45,061 bases of DNA from Actinomycetota bacterium (lineage in GTDB: Bacteria > Actinomycetota > AC-67), in the NCBI GenBank assembly GCA_040905475.1, contig JBBDRM010000012.1, forward strand, positions 1 to 45,061. Direction: 5' to 3'. This document shows, piece after piece, positions 7,304-16,427 of the stretch (its first letter is position 1; each line of letters begins with the position of its first letter). The notes under the pieces are model-generated. The model did not search any database, was not told the DNA's origin, and was given only the letters and a program-made list of their open reading frames with translations. The position numbers and the translations under genes are program-made.

Positions 7304-7702
7304 TCACTCCTGCACCAGCTCGACCAGAACGCCCCCGACGCTTTTGGGATGAACGAACGCGACCATCGATCCCCGTGAGCCCCGACGTGGCTCGGCGTCG
7401 ATCAGCTGCATCCCCTCGCCCTTCAGGTGCTCCAGGACGGCTTTCAGGTCCGACACGCCGTACCCGATGTGGTGCACACCTTCGCCCCGTTTCTCGATGT
7501 ACTTGCCGACGGGGGTGTTCGGACCGAGCGGCCGGAGGAGCTGGATCCAGGACTCGCCCACGCGGAACATCGCTTCCTCGACGCCCTGTTCCTCAACGGT
7601 CTCGCGGTGTGCGAGCTTCACGCCGAACGCGGCTTCGTAGAAGGCGATCGCGGTTTCGAGGTCCTTCACCGCGATGCCCACGTGGTCTACCCGGTCGAAC
7701 AT
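7304..7702 (-). CDS. mce: Methylmalonyl-CoA epimerase (VOC superfamily)
   Basis: The 132-residue protein begins MFDRVDHVGIAVKDLETA and contains the family signatures GVHHIGYGV, PRRGSRGS and FVHPKSVGG, near the end VLVELVQ. The metal ligands of the fold (His in DHVGIAV, His in VHHIGY, Glu near the C-terminus) are present. It interconverts (S)- and (R)-methylmalonyl-CoA between propionyl-CoA carboxylase and the mutase, both of which have candidates in this window. The ATG at 7702 starts exactly at the first VOC strand. A TAGAAT -10-like box (7719-7714) lies 11 bp upstream, suggesting a leaderless or nearly leaderless mRNA. Confidence 0.94.
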   Translation of the reverse strand: MFDRVDHVGIAVKDLETAIAFYEAAFGVKLAHRETVEEQGVEEAMFRVGESWIQLLRPLGPNTPVGKYIEKRGEGVHHIGYGVSDLKAVLEHLKGEGMQLIDAEPRRGSRGSMVAFVHPKSVGGVLVELVQE

Positions 7703-7713
7703 CGGCCGGATTC

Positions 7714-7740
7714 TACCCGCTCCGCGTGGCGCGCTAGGAT
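7714..7740. promoter_or_regulatory. Divergent promoter region between mce and the thiolase
   Basis: The 90-bp gap between the two divergent genes holds TAGAAT on the minus strand (7719-7714) and TAGGAT on the plus strand (7735-7740). Both resemble actinobacterial -10 hexamers. No convincing -35 boxes were seen. The back-to-back layout may co-ordinate epimerase and thiolase expression. Confidence 0.45.
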
Positions 7741-7792
7741 GGAGAACCTGGCAGATCGCGCCAGAAGGCCTCAAGAGCAGGGGGTTCTCTCG

Positions 7793-8971
7793 ATGAGCGA
7801 AACGGTTATCGTCTCCGGCGCACGCACGCCGATCGGCAAGTTCCTGGGAGGATTCGCCGACTTCACCGCCATGGATCTGGGCGGATTCGCGATCGCCGAA
7901 GCGCTGCGGCGCGCGGGCCTGTCCGGCCAGCAGATCGACTACGTGATCATGGGTCAGGTGCTGCAGGCCGGCCAGGGGCAGATCACGGCTCGCCAGGCAG
8001 CGACCAAGGGCGGCATCCCCATGGACGTACCGGCCATCACGATCAACAAGGTCTGCCTGTCCGGCTTGAACGCCGTCCACCTCGCCGACACGCTGATCCG
8101 CGCCGGCGAGATCGAGATCGCGATCGCCGGCGGCATGGAGTCCATGACGAACGCCCCGTACGCGATGCCCAAGGGACGCACGGGCGCACGGATGGGCGAC
8201 GCCAAGCTCGTCGACCTGATGATCTGGGACGGCCTGTGGGACGCGTTCGACCACAAGCACATGGGCGACGGTTCCGACACCGTGAACTCCAAGCGCGGCA
8301 TCAGCCGGGCCGAGCAGGACGAGTGGGCCGCTCGCTCGCACGAGCGCGCCGCCGACGCGACCAAAGCCGGCCGCCTGCGCGACGAGATCGTCTCGGTGCA
8401 GATCCCGCAGCGCAAGGGCGAGCCGATCCTGATCGAAGAGGACGAGGGCATCCGGCCGGGCACCACGGCCGAGTCGCTCGCGAAGCTGGCACCGGCGTTC
8501 CAGAAAGAAGGCACCATCACCGCGGGCAACGCCTCGCAGATCTCCGACGGCGGCGCGGCTATGGTCGTGATGAGCGCCGACAAGGCAAGATCGTTGGGAC
8601 TCGAACCGATCGCGACCGTCGTCGCGCACGGTCAGGTCGCCGGCCCGGACAACTCGCTTCACCTGCAGCCCGCGAACGCGATCAAGGCGGCGGCCTCGAA
8701 GGCCGGCCTCGACGCGGCGGGGCTGGACCTCTACGAGATGAACGAAGCGTTCGCGTCGGTCGCGATCGCATCGGGCAAGGATCTCGGCGTCTCCGAGGAC
8801 CGCGTCAACGTCAACGGCGGTGCGGTGGCGCTCGGGCATCCGATCGGGATGAGCGGCGCGCGCCTGATCCTCACGCTCGCCAACGAGCTCAAGCGGCGCG
8901 GCGGCGGAACCGGTGCCGCGGCGCTCTGCGGCGGCGGTGGTCAGGGCGACGCGCTGATCATCAAGGTGTAG
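7793..8971 (+). CDS. Acetyl-CoA C-acetyltransferase (canonical thiolase)
   Basis: The 392-residue protein is a full-length type II thiolase. The nucleophilic cysteine is in NKVCLSGLNAV (residue 88). The catalytic His is in GHPIGMSG (about 349) and the second cysteine in CGGGGQG (about 379). GGMESM and NEAFA are also present. It condenses two acetyl-CoA to acetoacetyl-CoA or cleaves 3-ketoacyl-CoA. With ccr, mce and mutase nearby it could supply the acetoacetyl-CoA/crotonyl-CoA branch. The ATG at 7793 was chosen because it begins the conserved MSETVIVSGARTP. It contrasts with the two thiolase-fold proteins at 21406-24073, which lack the cysteine. Confidence 0.95.
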   Translation: MSETVIVSGARTPIGKFLGGFADFTAMDLGGFAIAEALRRAGLSGQQIDYVIMGQVLQAGQGQITARQAATKGGIPMDVPAITINKVCLSGLNAVHLADTLIRAGEIEIAIAGGMESMTNAPYAMPKGRTGARMGDAKLVDLMIWDGLWDAFDHKHMGDGSDTVNSKRGISRAEQDEWAARSHERAADATKAGRLRDEIVSVQIPQRKGEPILIEEDEGIRPGTTAESLAKLAPAFQKEGTITAGNASQISDGGAAMVVMSADKARSLGLEPIATVVAHGQVAGPDNSLHLQPANAIKAAASKAGLDAAGLDLYEMNEAFASVAIASGKDLGVSEDRVNVNGGAVALGHPIGMSGARLILTLANELKRRGGGTGAAALCGGGGQGDALIIKV

Positions 8972-9001
8972 CGCGAGCTCGGCGAGCGGCGCGGGAGCCG
9001 G

Positions 9002-10246
9002 GTGAGCGCCGACCTCGAGCAGATCCGCTGGTGGTCGTGGAGACGCCAGCGGCTGGACCGGTCGTCCCGCGGCATCGACGATTGCCTCCGCTCGATCATC
9101 GGCGTCTACAGCGCGAACCCACAAGGCGCGCTCTCGCTGCTCGCGCGCGTCCCGCGACTCGGGCAGGGCATGGTGGAGGGCGCGGTCGAGTCGCGCATCG
9201 CGTTGCGACTGCCGGCGATGCGCCGAACGGTGTGGATGCTGCACGTCGAAACCGCGCACATGGCGTTCCATGCGACCGATACCTCAGCGCCGTACGTGTT
9301 TCTCCTGAAACGCGAAGGGATAACCGAGGACGAGTACACGCGGCTCGAACGGGAGATCCTGTTGGCCGCCGGGCGGCCGATGACCGCCGACGCGATCCGC
9401 GAGGCGATCAAGGATCCGCCGGAGAAGCTAACGCCGGTCCTTCAGGCACTCTGCGCGGAGGGCAAGCTGATCCGCGTGAAGCCGAAGACGGTGCAGTCCA
9501 ACCTCTTCACGTACGCCGCGATGCGCGTCTGGCTCGGGCACGAGCTCCCGGACGCCGACCCAACGGAAGCGCTGACCTGGCTCGCGGGCGACTACATCAA
9601 GGCGTTCGGCCCGGTCACCGTCGAGGACTTCGCGTGGTGGGCCGGCGTGCCGGCGTCCCAGGCCGAGGCCGCGATACGCGCCCACGATCCGGCCGACCTG
9701 GGGGACGGCCTCCTGATGTTCGAGAAGGACGTTCGCGGCTTCGAAGGGACGCGGCCGGTCGCGAACCGCGTCAACCTCCTGCCGGCATGGGACTCCTACA
9801 CGATGGGGTACGCGGAACCGTCGCGGACGCGCTTCGCCGACGCCGAGGTCTTGCCCTACCTGTACGACAAAGGTGGCAACGCTACAAGCATGATCCTGGT
9901 CGAAGGGAAGGTCGCCGGGCTGTGGGACTACACGCTCGCCGACAAGCGGATCGCGATCCGGATCGGCCTCTTCGAGGAGCCGGCGCCCCGCGCGATGGCC
10001 GCGATCGAAGCCGAGGCCGGACTGGTCGCTGCGTACTTCCATGCGCGCGACACGCAGATCAGCCGCGTGAAGATCGGCAAGCCGATCGCGACCGCCGGGC
10101 AGGGCGCGCATCTGAAGCCGCTCGCGAAGCGACCGGTGGCGACGAAGCCCGCGACCAAGCCGGAGCCGGCGCCGGTCGTGAAGCCCGCCTCGGCGAAGGC
10201 TAAGCCTGCTCGCCCGGCTCGCCGGCGGCCGCCTGCCGCATCCTGA
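9002..10246 (+). CDS. HTH_42 (AlkZ/YcaQ superfamily) winged-helix protein
   Basis: The 414-residue protein follows the HTH_42 family (formerly DUF1006): repeated winged-helix modules, a WWSWRRQRLD N-terminus and a LLPAWDSYTMGY segment matching the family's conserved LLPxxDxY region. AlkZ/YcaQ members are DNA glycosylases acting on alkylation or cross-link damage with a QxQ or QxR motif. I do not see that motif here, so the protein probably belongs to the uncharacterised branch. The last ~50 residues are a Lys/Ala/Pro-rich, disordered tail that could contact DNA. The GTG start at 9002 follows a weak GGGAG. It lies 30 bp after the thiolase and overlaps the convergent DUF2231 gene by 47 bp. Confidence 0.8.
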   Translation: MSADLEQIRWWSWRRQRLDRSSRGIDDCLRSIIGVYSANPQGALSLLARVPRLGQGMVEGAVESRIALRLPAMRRTVWMLHVETAHMAFHATDTSAPYVFLLKREGITEDEYTRLEREILLAAGRPMTADAIREAIKDPPEKLTPVLQALCAEGKLIRVKPKTVQSNLFTYAAMRVWLGHELPDADPTEALTWLAGDYIKAFGPVTVEDFAWWAGVPASQAEAAIRAHDPADLGDGLLMFEKDVRGFEGTRPVANRVNLLPAWDSYTMGYAEPSRTRFADAEVLPYLYDKGGNATSMILVEGKVAGLWDYTLADKRIAIRIGLFEEPAPRAMAAIEAEAGLVAAYFHARDTQISRVKIGKPIATAGQGAHLKPLAKRPVATKPATKPEPAPVVKPASAKAKPARPARRRPPAAS

Positions 10247-10733
10247 CGCGGTACCCCTTGTCGAATACGAGTGAACCGCCGATCGCGGCGCCGAACGTCA
10301 TCACGACGAGCACGGCGAGACTATGGATCATGAGCCCCACGGAAACCACCTCTTCGTCGATCCCGCGCCGGTGGAGGAGATCCGTGACCACGAGAACGTT
10401 CGTGACGACCATCGCGAGGAAGTGGCTGTTCGTTATCCGGCGCACCTCCGAACCCGGCCGCATCTTGAGCCAGTCGACGAAGCCGGTCAGCACCGCGAAC
10501 AGAGACCCGATCGCGCCGGCGAGCAAGGTGTAGCCGGCCGCGACGAAGAGGTCGCGTCCCCACGTCCGGTCGCGACCGATGTACCCGATCACGTCGAGGA
10601 CCGGCGCGATGACGTATGCGCCGACGGGGATATCGGTGAACGGCGGGTGGAGTGGCTTCCCTTCGAACCCTCGCAAGCCGTAGAACTTCCGGTCCCGGAT
10701 CCTGAACGTCGAGCCCAAGCCGAACCGACCCAT
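10200..10733 (-). CDS. DUF2231 family membrane protein
   Basis: The 177-residue protein has the DUF2231 signature LHPPFTDIPVG followed by four hydrophobic segments (about 50-70, 82-105, 115-135 and 142-165). Members are small, uncharacterised inner-membrane proteins. The start at 10733 is fixed by AGGAGGTGA seven bases before the ATG. The frame stays open upstream into the preceding gene, but that part is not coding. It follows the ccr stop by 53 bp on the same strand and could be co-transcribed. Function unknown. Confidence 0.85.
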   Translation of the reverse strand: MGRFGLGSTFRIRDRKFYGLRGFEGKPLHPPFTDIPVGAYVIAPVLDVIGYIGRDRTWGRDLFVAAGYTLLAGAIGSLFAVLTGFVDWLKMRPGSEVRRITNSHFLAMVVTNVLVVTDLLHRRGIDEEVVSVGLMIHSLAVLVVMTFGAAIGGSLVFDKGYRVRMRQAAAGEPGEQA

Positions 10734-10786
10734 GCGATCACCTCCTGGTCGAGGCGTTCTTCCCCGCGATCGCGTGGCGGCAACCG

Positions 10787-12031
10787 TTACGGCAGATCCT
10801 TCAACCCCGGCTCCGGCGCGCTCACGAGCGCCGCCATGTTTCCTTCGGGGTGGCGGTTCTCGAACATCAGCTGGTGCGCGGTTCCGATCGCTTCGAAGGA
10901 GAACGTCTTCGACAGACACGGATCGATCTTGCCGGCCACGACGAGATCGTTGAACGCGTTCGACTGCTCGTCGTTGGCGAAGTGCGATCCCTGGAAGCGC
11001 TTCTGCCGCATCCAGTGATAGCGGAGATCGACGACGGCGCTGTAGCCCGTCGTTCCGGCGCAGATCACGACCATCCCACCGGTGTCGGCCACGAAGATCG
11101 ACGTCGGGACGGTGTCCTCGCCGGGATGCTCGAACACGATGCGGGGGCTCCGCTTCTCCCCGAGCGCATCCCAAAGCGCCTTTCCGAACCCCTTCGCGCC
11201 GGTGAGCCAGTTGTTGTAGCCCTCGGTGTCGGTCCAGTGCGGCGGCACGCCCCAGTGGTCGAAGCGTTTTCGATTTATGTAGCCGACCGCGCCGAGCTTC
11301 TTGCAGAACTCACCCTTGTCGTCGCTCGACACGACGGCGACCGCCTTGCCCCCCAGCTCGCGCACGATCTGGATGGCCATCGAGCCCAGCCCTCCGGCGC
11401 CGCCCCACACCAGCACCGCGTCGCCCGGCCGCACCGCGTGCGGGGGCCAGCCGGTCAGCATCCGGTACGCGGTCGCGCCGACCAGCGTCGGCGCGGCCGC
11501 CGCCTCCCACGTGAGGTGCGGCGCCTTCGGCATGCACTGATGCGCCTGGACCTTCGTGAACTGCGCGAACGATCCCCAGTTCGACTCGTAGCCCCAGATC
11601 CGGAACGAGTTCGCGAACATCGGATCCTCGCCGGCCTTCACCATCGGGTCGTCGGACTCCCACTGACCGCAGTGCACGACGACCCGATCGCCGATCTTGA
11701 GGGTGCTCACCTTGTCGCCGGTCGCGTAGACGACGCCCGAAGCGTCCGAGCCGCCGATGTGGAAATCGGTCGGTTCGCCGAACCGGCCGTGAACCTTCGT
11801 GATGTCGACCGGGATCCCGCGCGCCGCCCACACATTGTTGTAGTTGATCCCGGCGGCCATCACGAGCACGAGCGCGTCCTCGGGGCCGGGATCGGGAACC
11901 TCGATCTCTTCGATCTGGAACGCCTTCTCCGGATCGCCGAATCGCTCCGGCCTGATGAGCTGCGCATGCATGCGCTTCGGAACGTCCCCGATGGGCGGGA
12001 TCTCGCCGACGGCGTATAGGTCTTTGGGCAC
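10787..12031 (-). CDS. ccr: Crotonyl-CoA carboxylase/reductase
   Basis: The 414-residue medium-chain dehydrogenase/reductase carries the specific features of Ccr: the N-terminal [26 protein letters not shown] with the CO2-contacting Asn, [13 protein letters not shown], the NADPH-binding [11 protein letters not shown], and the [10 protein letters not shown] segment with the conserved His. It reductively carboxylates crotonyl-CoA to ethylmalonyl-CoA using NADPH and CO2, the key step of the ethylmalonyl-CoA pathway. It also makes extender units in some actinobacteria. It is slightly shorter than typical members (about 430-450). Mce, a B12-dependent mutase large subunit and thiolase are in the same window, but ethylmalonyl-CoA mutase, mesaconyl-CoA hydratase and the lyase are not. 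Confidence 0.93.
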   Translation of the reverse strand: MPKDLYAVGEIPPIGDVPKRMHAQLIRPERFGDPEKAFQIEEIEVPDPGPEDALVLVMAAGINYNNVWAARGIPVDITKVHGRFGEPTDFHIGGSDASGVVYATGDKVSTLKIGDRVVVHCGQWESDDPMVKAGEDPMFANSFRIWGYESNWGSFAQFTKVQAHQCMPKAPHLTWEAAAAPTLVGATAYRMLTGWPPHAVRPGDAVLVWGGAGGLGSMAIQIVRELGGKAVAVVSSDDKGEFCKKLGAVGYINRKRFDHWGVPPHWTDTEGYNNWLTGAKGFGKALWDALGEKRSPRIVFEHPGEDTVPTSIFVADTGGMVVICAGTTGYSAVVDLRYHWMRQKRFQGSHFANDEQSNAFNDLVVAGKIDPCLSKTFSFEAIGTAHQLMFENRHPEGNMAALVSAPEPGLKDLP

Positions 12032-12114
12032 TGCGGAACCTCCTCGCGGTTTGGTCCGCCAGTTATTGCTGTTCTCCGCGCCAGCGTCAAACCGGCTGCG
12101 CTAGGGTGAGCGCG

Positions 12115-13257
<1,143 letters not shown>

Positions 13258-13265
13258 GGAGGAGC

Positions 13266-13766
13266 ATGGAGCGAGTGGATCCACCGTATGCGGCCGACGA
13301 GCGCACCATGCTCGTCGCTTTCCTCGACTACTACCGCGAGACCATGATCGCCAAGCTCCAGGGCCTGACCGAGGAGCAGGCGCGATGGAAACCCGCAGAG
13401 ACGGCGAACTCGCTCATCGGCCTGGTCCAGCACCTCGCCTACGTGGAACAGTGGTGGTTCCGGACCTGCTTCGCCGGAGAGCCCGATGAGCCGATCCCGG
13501 GCAGCGAAGAGGATCCCGACATCGATTTCAAGGTTCCCGAGGATCGGACGATCGAGGACGTCGCAGCGTTCTACCGGTCCCAGTACGCGAGAGCGAGCGA
13601 GATCGTGAAAGCTGCTCCATCGCTCGACGACTTCTCGGCGGTAGACGCGCGGGGGAAGCCGAGAACGTTGCGTTGGATCCTCGTTCACATGATCGAGGAG
13701 ACGGCGCGGCACGCCGGGCACGCCGACATCACCCGCGAGCTGATCGACGGCTCGACCGGCGACTGA
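13266..13766 (+). CDS. DinB/DUF664 family protein
   Basis: The 166-residue protein is a four-helix-bundle DinB-like protein. It has the metal-ligand pattern of a histidine in LVQHLAYVEQWW and two in ARHAGHADITRE. Members include thiol-dependent (bacillithiol or mycothiol) S-transferases and many uncharacterised proteins. The WVxE-like first-helix tryptophans (EQWWFRTCF) fit the DUF664 subgroup. It starts 8 bp after the acyl-CoA dehydrogenase with GAGGAG just ahead and is followed 11 bp later by the small beta-rich protein. A detoxification or thiol-transfer role is family-based inference. Confidence 0.85.
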   Translation: MERVDPPYAADERTMLVAFLDYYRETMIAKLQGLTEEQARWKPAETANSLIGLVQHLAYVEQWWFRTCFAGEPDEPIPGSEEDPDIDFKVPEDRTIEDVAAFYRSQYARASEIVKAAPSLDDFSAVDARGKPRTLRWILVHMIEETARHAGHADITRELIDGSTGD

Positions 13767-13777
13767 AGAGAGGTCTC

Positions 13778-14008
13778 ATGGCACGCAAGAAGGATCAGCT
13801 CCAGCCCGGCGAACGGGTGAAGGTCGTGGCGCTTCGTCCCGATCCCGAGCCCGGCACACCGGTGCCCCAGGACATCATCGGGATGGAAGGCGTCATCGAG
13901 TGGGTCACGCCGGGCTTCGACGGCGCCAAAGGAGCGTTCGAGGTGAAGCTCGACGACGGGCGCATCTTCAACCTCTACGCCACCGAGATCGAGCCCGTGG
14001 AGCAATGA
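13778..14008 (+). CDS. Small 76-aa beta-rich protein, KOW/SH3-like
   Basis: The product begins MARKKDQLQPGERVKVVALRP, has a Gly-Met-Glu-Gly turn (IIGMEGVIEWV), and ends with alternating hydrophobic strands (AFEVKLDDGRIFNLYATEIE). This looks like a single small beta-barrel of the KOW/SH3-like kind. I do not recognise a named family. The ATG at 13778 was chosen because GAAGAGAGG precedes it and the N-terminus is basic as expected. It lies 11 bp after the DinB gene and is probably the last gene of that transcript. Confidence 0.7.
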   Translation: MARKKDQLQPGERVKVVALRPDPEPGTPVPQDIIGMEGVIEWVTPGFDGAKGAFEVKLDDGRIFNLYATEIEPVEQ

Positions 14009-14120
14009 AGTGGCTCACCAGGGCGCGGCCGAAGACCGATCGGATCGCGTGTCCTTGGCCTATCCGCCGGTACATCGAAACCTGAAGCGACCTTCCGTCG
14101 TGCCGGAACGCGCGAGCGGG

Positions 14121-14939
14121 CTAGAAGGCGCGCGGGCCGGGAGGCCGACGAACCACGATCATCCGGCTGGCGGCGTCGATCCGGTGCAGAAGCACGTGTA
14201 AGCCGTGCTCGGCGAGGTACTCGTCCGTCGCTTCCCGAGATCCCTTCCACCGCCCGTAGTCGTCGATGATCACGACGCCACCGTCGGAGACGCGCGGGTA
14301 CAGATGCTGGAACTCGTGGCGGGTCGAAGAGTAGTAATCCGTGTCGAGCCGGAGCACGGCGATCGCCTCGGGCGCCTCACGAGGGATCGTCTCCTCGACG
14401 AGACCGGCCACGAAGTGGAGCCGTTCCGCCGGGTATCCCGTGTCGAGCATGAGACGGCGCACGTCCTCGAGCGGAAGGAGTTGAAGTGTGGTCGGGATCG
14501 GATCGCTCCCGAGCTTCTCCTGGTGCCGGGCCCGACGTTCGGCCGCGGAAACGCCGTAGAGGAGGTCGACGTCCCGCGCCTCCGGGCTCGGCATCCCCGA
14601 GAACGTGTCGTACAGGTAGAGATCGCGGTCCTCGCTGCCCATCGCTCGCAGCGTGTGCGCGACGGCCATCATGCTGCCGCCGCGCCAAACGCCGCACTCG
14701 ACCATCGCGCCGGGGATGCCCGCCGACACTACGTACCGAACGGCGTCCTGCAGAGAGGCGACGCGCTCGGGCGTCGTCATCGTGTAATCCCGGACCTGCT
14801 CGAAGAGCCGTTTCGCGTCGTCGCCGAGATCGGCCGGCACCTTGCGCGGATCGGCTTGTCTCGCCGGGACGAGTTGATAGCCGCGCCTGGCCACGGTCCG
14901 TTCGAGCAGCCGCTTCGCGAAGCCGGAGAGCATAGGCAT
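14121..14939 (-). CDS. TylF/MycF family O-methyltransferase
   Basis: The 272-residue protein matches the macrocin O-methyltransferase (TylF) family. It has MVECGVWRGGSM as SAM motif I, LYDTFSGMP, RLDTDYYSSTRHEFQHLYPRV, and IIDDYGRWKG with the DD pair that binds Mg2+ in MycF. Such enzymes methylate sugar hydroxyls on natural products or cell-surface glycans. No glycan or macrolide cluster is nearby, so the acceptor is unknown. Of the two adjacent ATGs (14939 and 14933), the first follows GGGGGT. The gene is divergent from the MgtE-like transporter. Confidence 0.92.
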   Translation of the reverse strand: MPMLSGFAKRLLERTVARRGYQLVPARQADPRKVPADLGDDAKRLFEQVRDYTMTTPERVASLQDAVRYVVSAGIPGAMVECGVWRGGSMMAVAHTLRAMGSEDRDLYLYDTFSGMPSPEARDVDLLYGVSAAERRARHQEKLGSDPIPTTLQLLPLEDVRRLMLDTGYPAERLHFVAGLVEETIPREAPEAIAVLRLDTDYYSSTRHEFQHLYPRVSDGGVVIIDDYGRWKGSREATDEYLAEHGLHVLLHRIDAASRMIVVRRPPGPRAF

Positions 14940-15032
14940 CGAACACTACCCCCGATGATCGGCAGTTTGCCCTTGTGCCGGGACCCGCATCGAGCCGGGG
15001 GTACGATAGCCCCGCAATGAAGGAGGTGAGGT

Positions 15033-16427
15033 GTGCGGTGGCCGGCGAGGACGCAGACCCCGGACCGCGACCGGCTTCGGGCCGAACGGCGCAAGCGCAG
15101 GATCGAGCGCGCGCGTCAGCTGTCGCGCGTCTCCGTCCAGGTCGCGCGGGTCCCGGCGAGGGCGGCGAAGACCGCCGCGCGAGCGCCGGTCGTCGCGGTC
15201 GCGCGCCCGGCCCGCGCGCTGCGAGACGTCTTCGCCTACTGGCGCGCGGAGCGCGTAACGCTCCGGCAGGGGATGGTGGCCTTGTCGGTGTCGGCCGTCG
15301 GCAACCTTCCGACGGGCTTGGCGCTCGGATTCATGTCGAACCGGCTGAAGGCTTTGCCGGGGCTGTTCATCCTCATCCCCGCGGCGATCGGGATGCGCGG
15401 TGCGATCTTCGGCGCCCTCGGCTCTCGGCTGGGGACGAGTATCCACGCCGGGCTCTTCCGGTTCGGCTTCGACAAGCGCGGGGTTCTCTATCAGAACATC
15501 TACGCCGCGACACTGCTCACGTTCACGACGTCGCTCTTCCTCGCGGGAGCCGCCCGCGCGGTGTCGGCGGCCACGGGTCTTCCGAGCATCTCTATCTGGG
15601 ACTACGTCGTGATCAGCGTCATCGGCGGCGTCGTGTCGAGCGCGTTCATCCTGGGGCTCACCGTCCTGCTTGCGCGCGAGGGCCATCGCCGCGAGTGGGA
15701 CCTGGACTCGGTCGCCGCCCCGCTGATCACGTTCATGGGCGATCTCATCACGTTGCCGGCGCTGTTCGCAGCCTCCTACATCGCCAAGGCCGAGAACGTG
15801 ACGCTCGGGGTGGGCCTCGCGTGCGCCTTCGCGTGCGCGTTGTGCTTGGTGCAGACATTCCGAACCAAGCTCCCGACCGCTCGTCGTATCCTCCGCGAAA
15901 GCGTTCTTGTGCTGGCTCTGACCGGCCTGGTCAACATCCTCGCCGGCACCATCGTGGAACACCGGCTCGACCGATTCACCAGCCTTCCCGCGCTCCTCGT
16001 GCTCATGCCCCCGTTCCTCGAGAACGCCGGGGCCCTGGGGGGGATCGTCGCCAGCAGGCTCGCCAGCCGGCTCCACCTCGGCTCCATCCGGCCGCGCCTG
16101 CTCCCGGAGCGCCTCGCGGCGCTGGAGATCTCGCTCGCGGGGCCCTGGGCTCTGCTGAACTTCGGACTCACGGGACTCACCAGTCACTACGTGGCGATCG
16201 CGCTCGGGTTCGCGAGCCCCGGCGTATTCCAGATGATCGGGATCGCCTTGCTCGCCGGGTACCTTTGTACGGTGGGGGCGGCGATCATGGCCTACGCGAC
16301 GGCGGTCGCTACCTTCCGCTTCGGCCTCGACCCCGATAATCATGGGATCCCGATGATCACCAGTGCGATGGACCTCGTCGGCGTCGTCAGCGTCATCGGC
16401 GTCGTGGTCCTGTTGGGAGTTCGCTGA
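15033..16427 (+). CDS. Duplicated MgtE/SLC41-type divalent cation transporter
   Basis: The 464-residue protein starts with a basic, arginine-rich cytosolic segment (about 1-70). Two copies of the MgtE/SLC41 membrane domain follow. The first half contains NLPTGLALGF and LIPAAIGMRGAIFGALGSRLG. The second has LMPPFLENAGALGGIVASRLASRL and ends with DPDNHGIPMITSAMDLVG. The latter are the acidic/polar pore signatures of Mg2+ channels. It lacks the cytosolic N and CBS domains of bacterial MgtE. The GTG at 15033 follows AGGAGGTGAG by 6 bp. Its stop overlaps the start of the PhoU-RCK_C gene (TGATG), so the two are translationally coupled. Mg2+ is the likely substrate, by family. Confidence 0.88.
   Translation: MRWPARTQTPDRDRLRAERRKRRIERARQLSRVSVQVARVPARAAKTAARAPVVAVARPARALRDVFAYWRAERVTLRQGMVALSVSAVGNLPTGLALGFMSNRLKALPGLFILIPAAIGMRGAIFGALGSRLGTSIHAGLFRFGFDKRGVLYQNIYAATLLTFTTSLFLAGAARAVSAATGLPSISIWDYVVISVIGGVVSSAFILGLTVLLAREGHRREWDLDSVAAPLITFMGDLITLPALFAASYIAKAENVTLGVGLACAFACALCLVQTFRTKLPTARRILRESVLVLALTGLVNILAGTIVEHRLDRFTSLPALLVLMPPFLENAGALGGIVASRLASRLHLGSIRPRLLPERLAALEISLAGPWALLNFGLTGLTSHYVAIALGFASPGVFQMIGIALLAGYLCTVGAAIMAYATAVATFRFGLDPDNHGIPMITSAMDLVGVVSVIGVVVLLGVR

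Noticed and set aside
6040-7737. 565-codon plus-strand ORF opposite the glycosyltransferase and mce
   Set aside because: Arg/Glu-rich shadow without domains; both minus-strand genes have clear family motifs.
10770-10800. GTTAC motif in the ccr-DUF2231 gap as a further operator of the nitrogen set
   Set aside because: A single half-site with no 11-bp partners and no -10 box at 10 bp.
10734-11174. Upstream extension of the DUF2231 frame
   Set aside because: It runs antisense-free but out of frame through ccr and has no homology; the AGGAGGTGA at the internal ATG fixes the true start.
14009-14120. Possible small RNA or terminator between the 76-aa gene and the TylF-like gene
   Set aside because: Only short imperfect inverted repeats and no T-run were seen.
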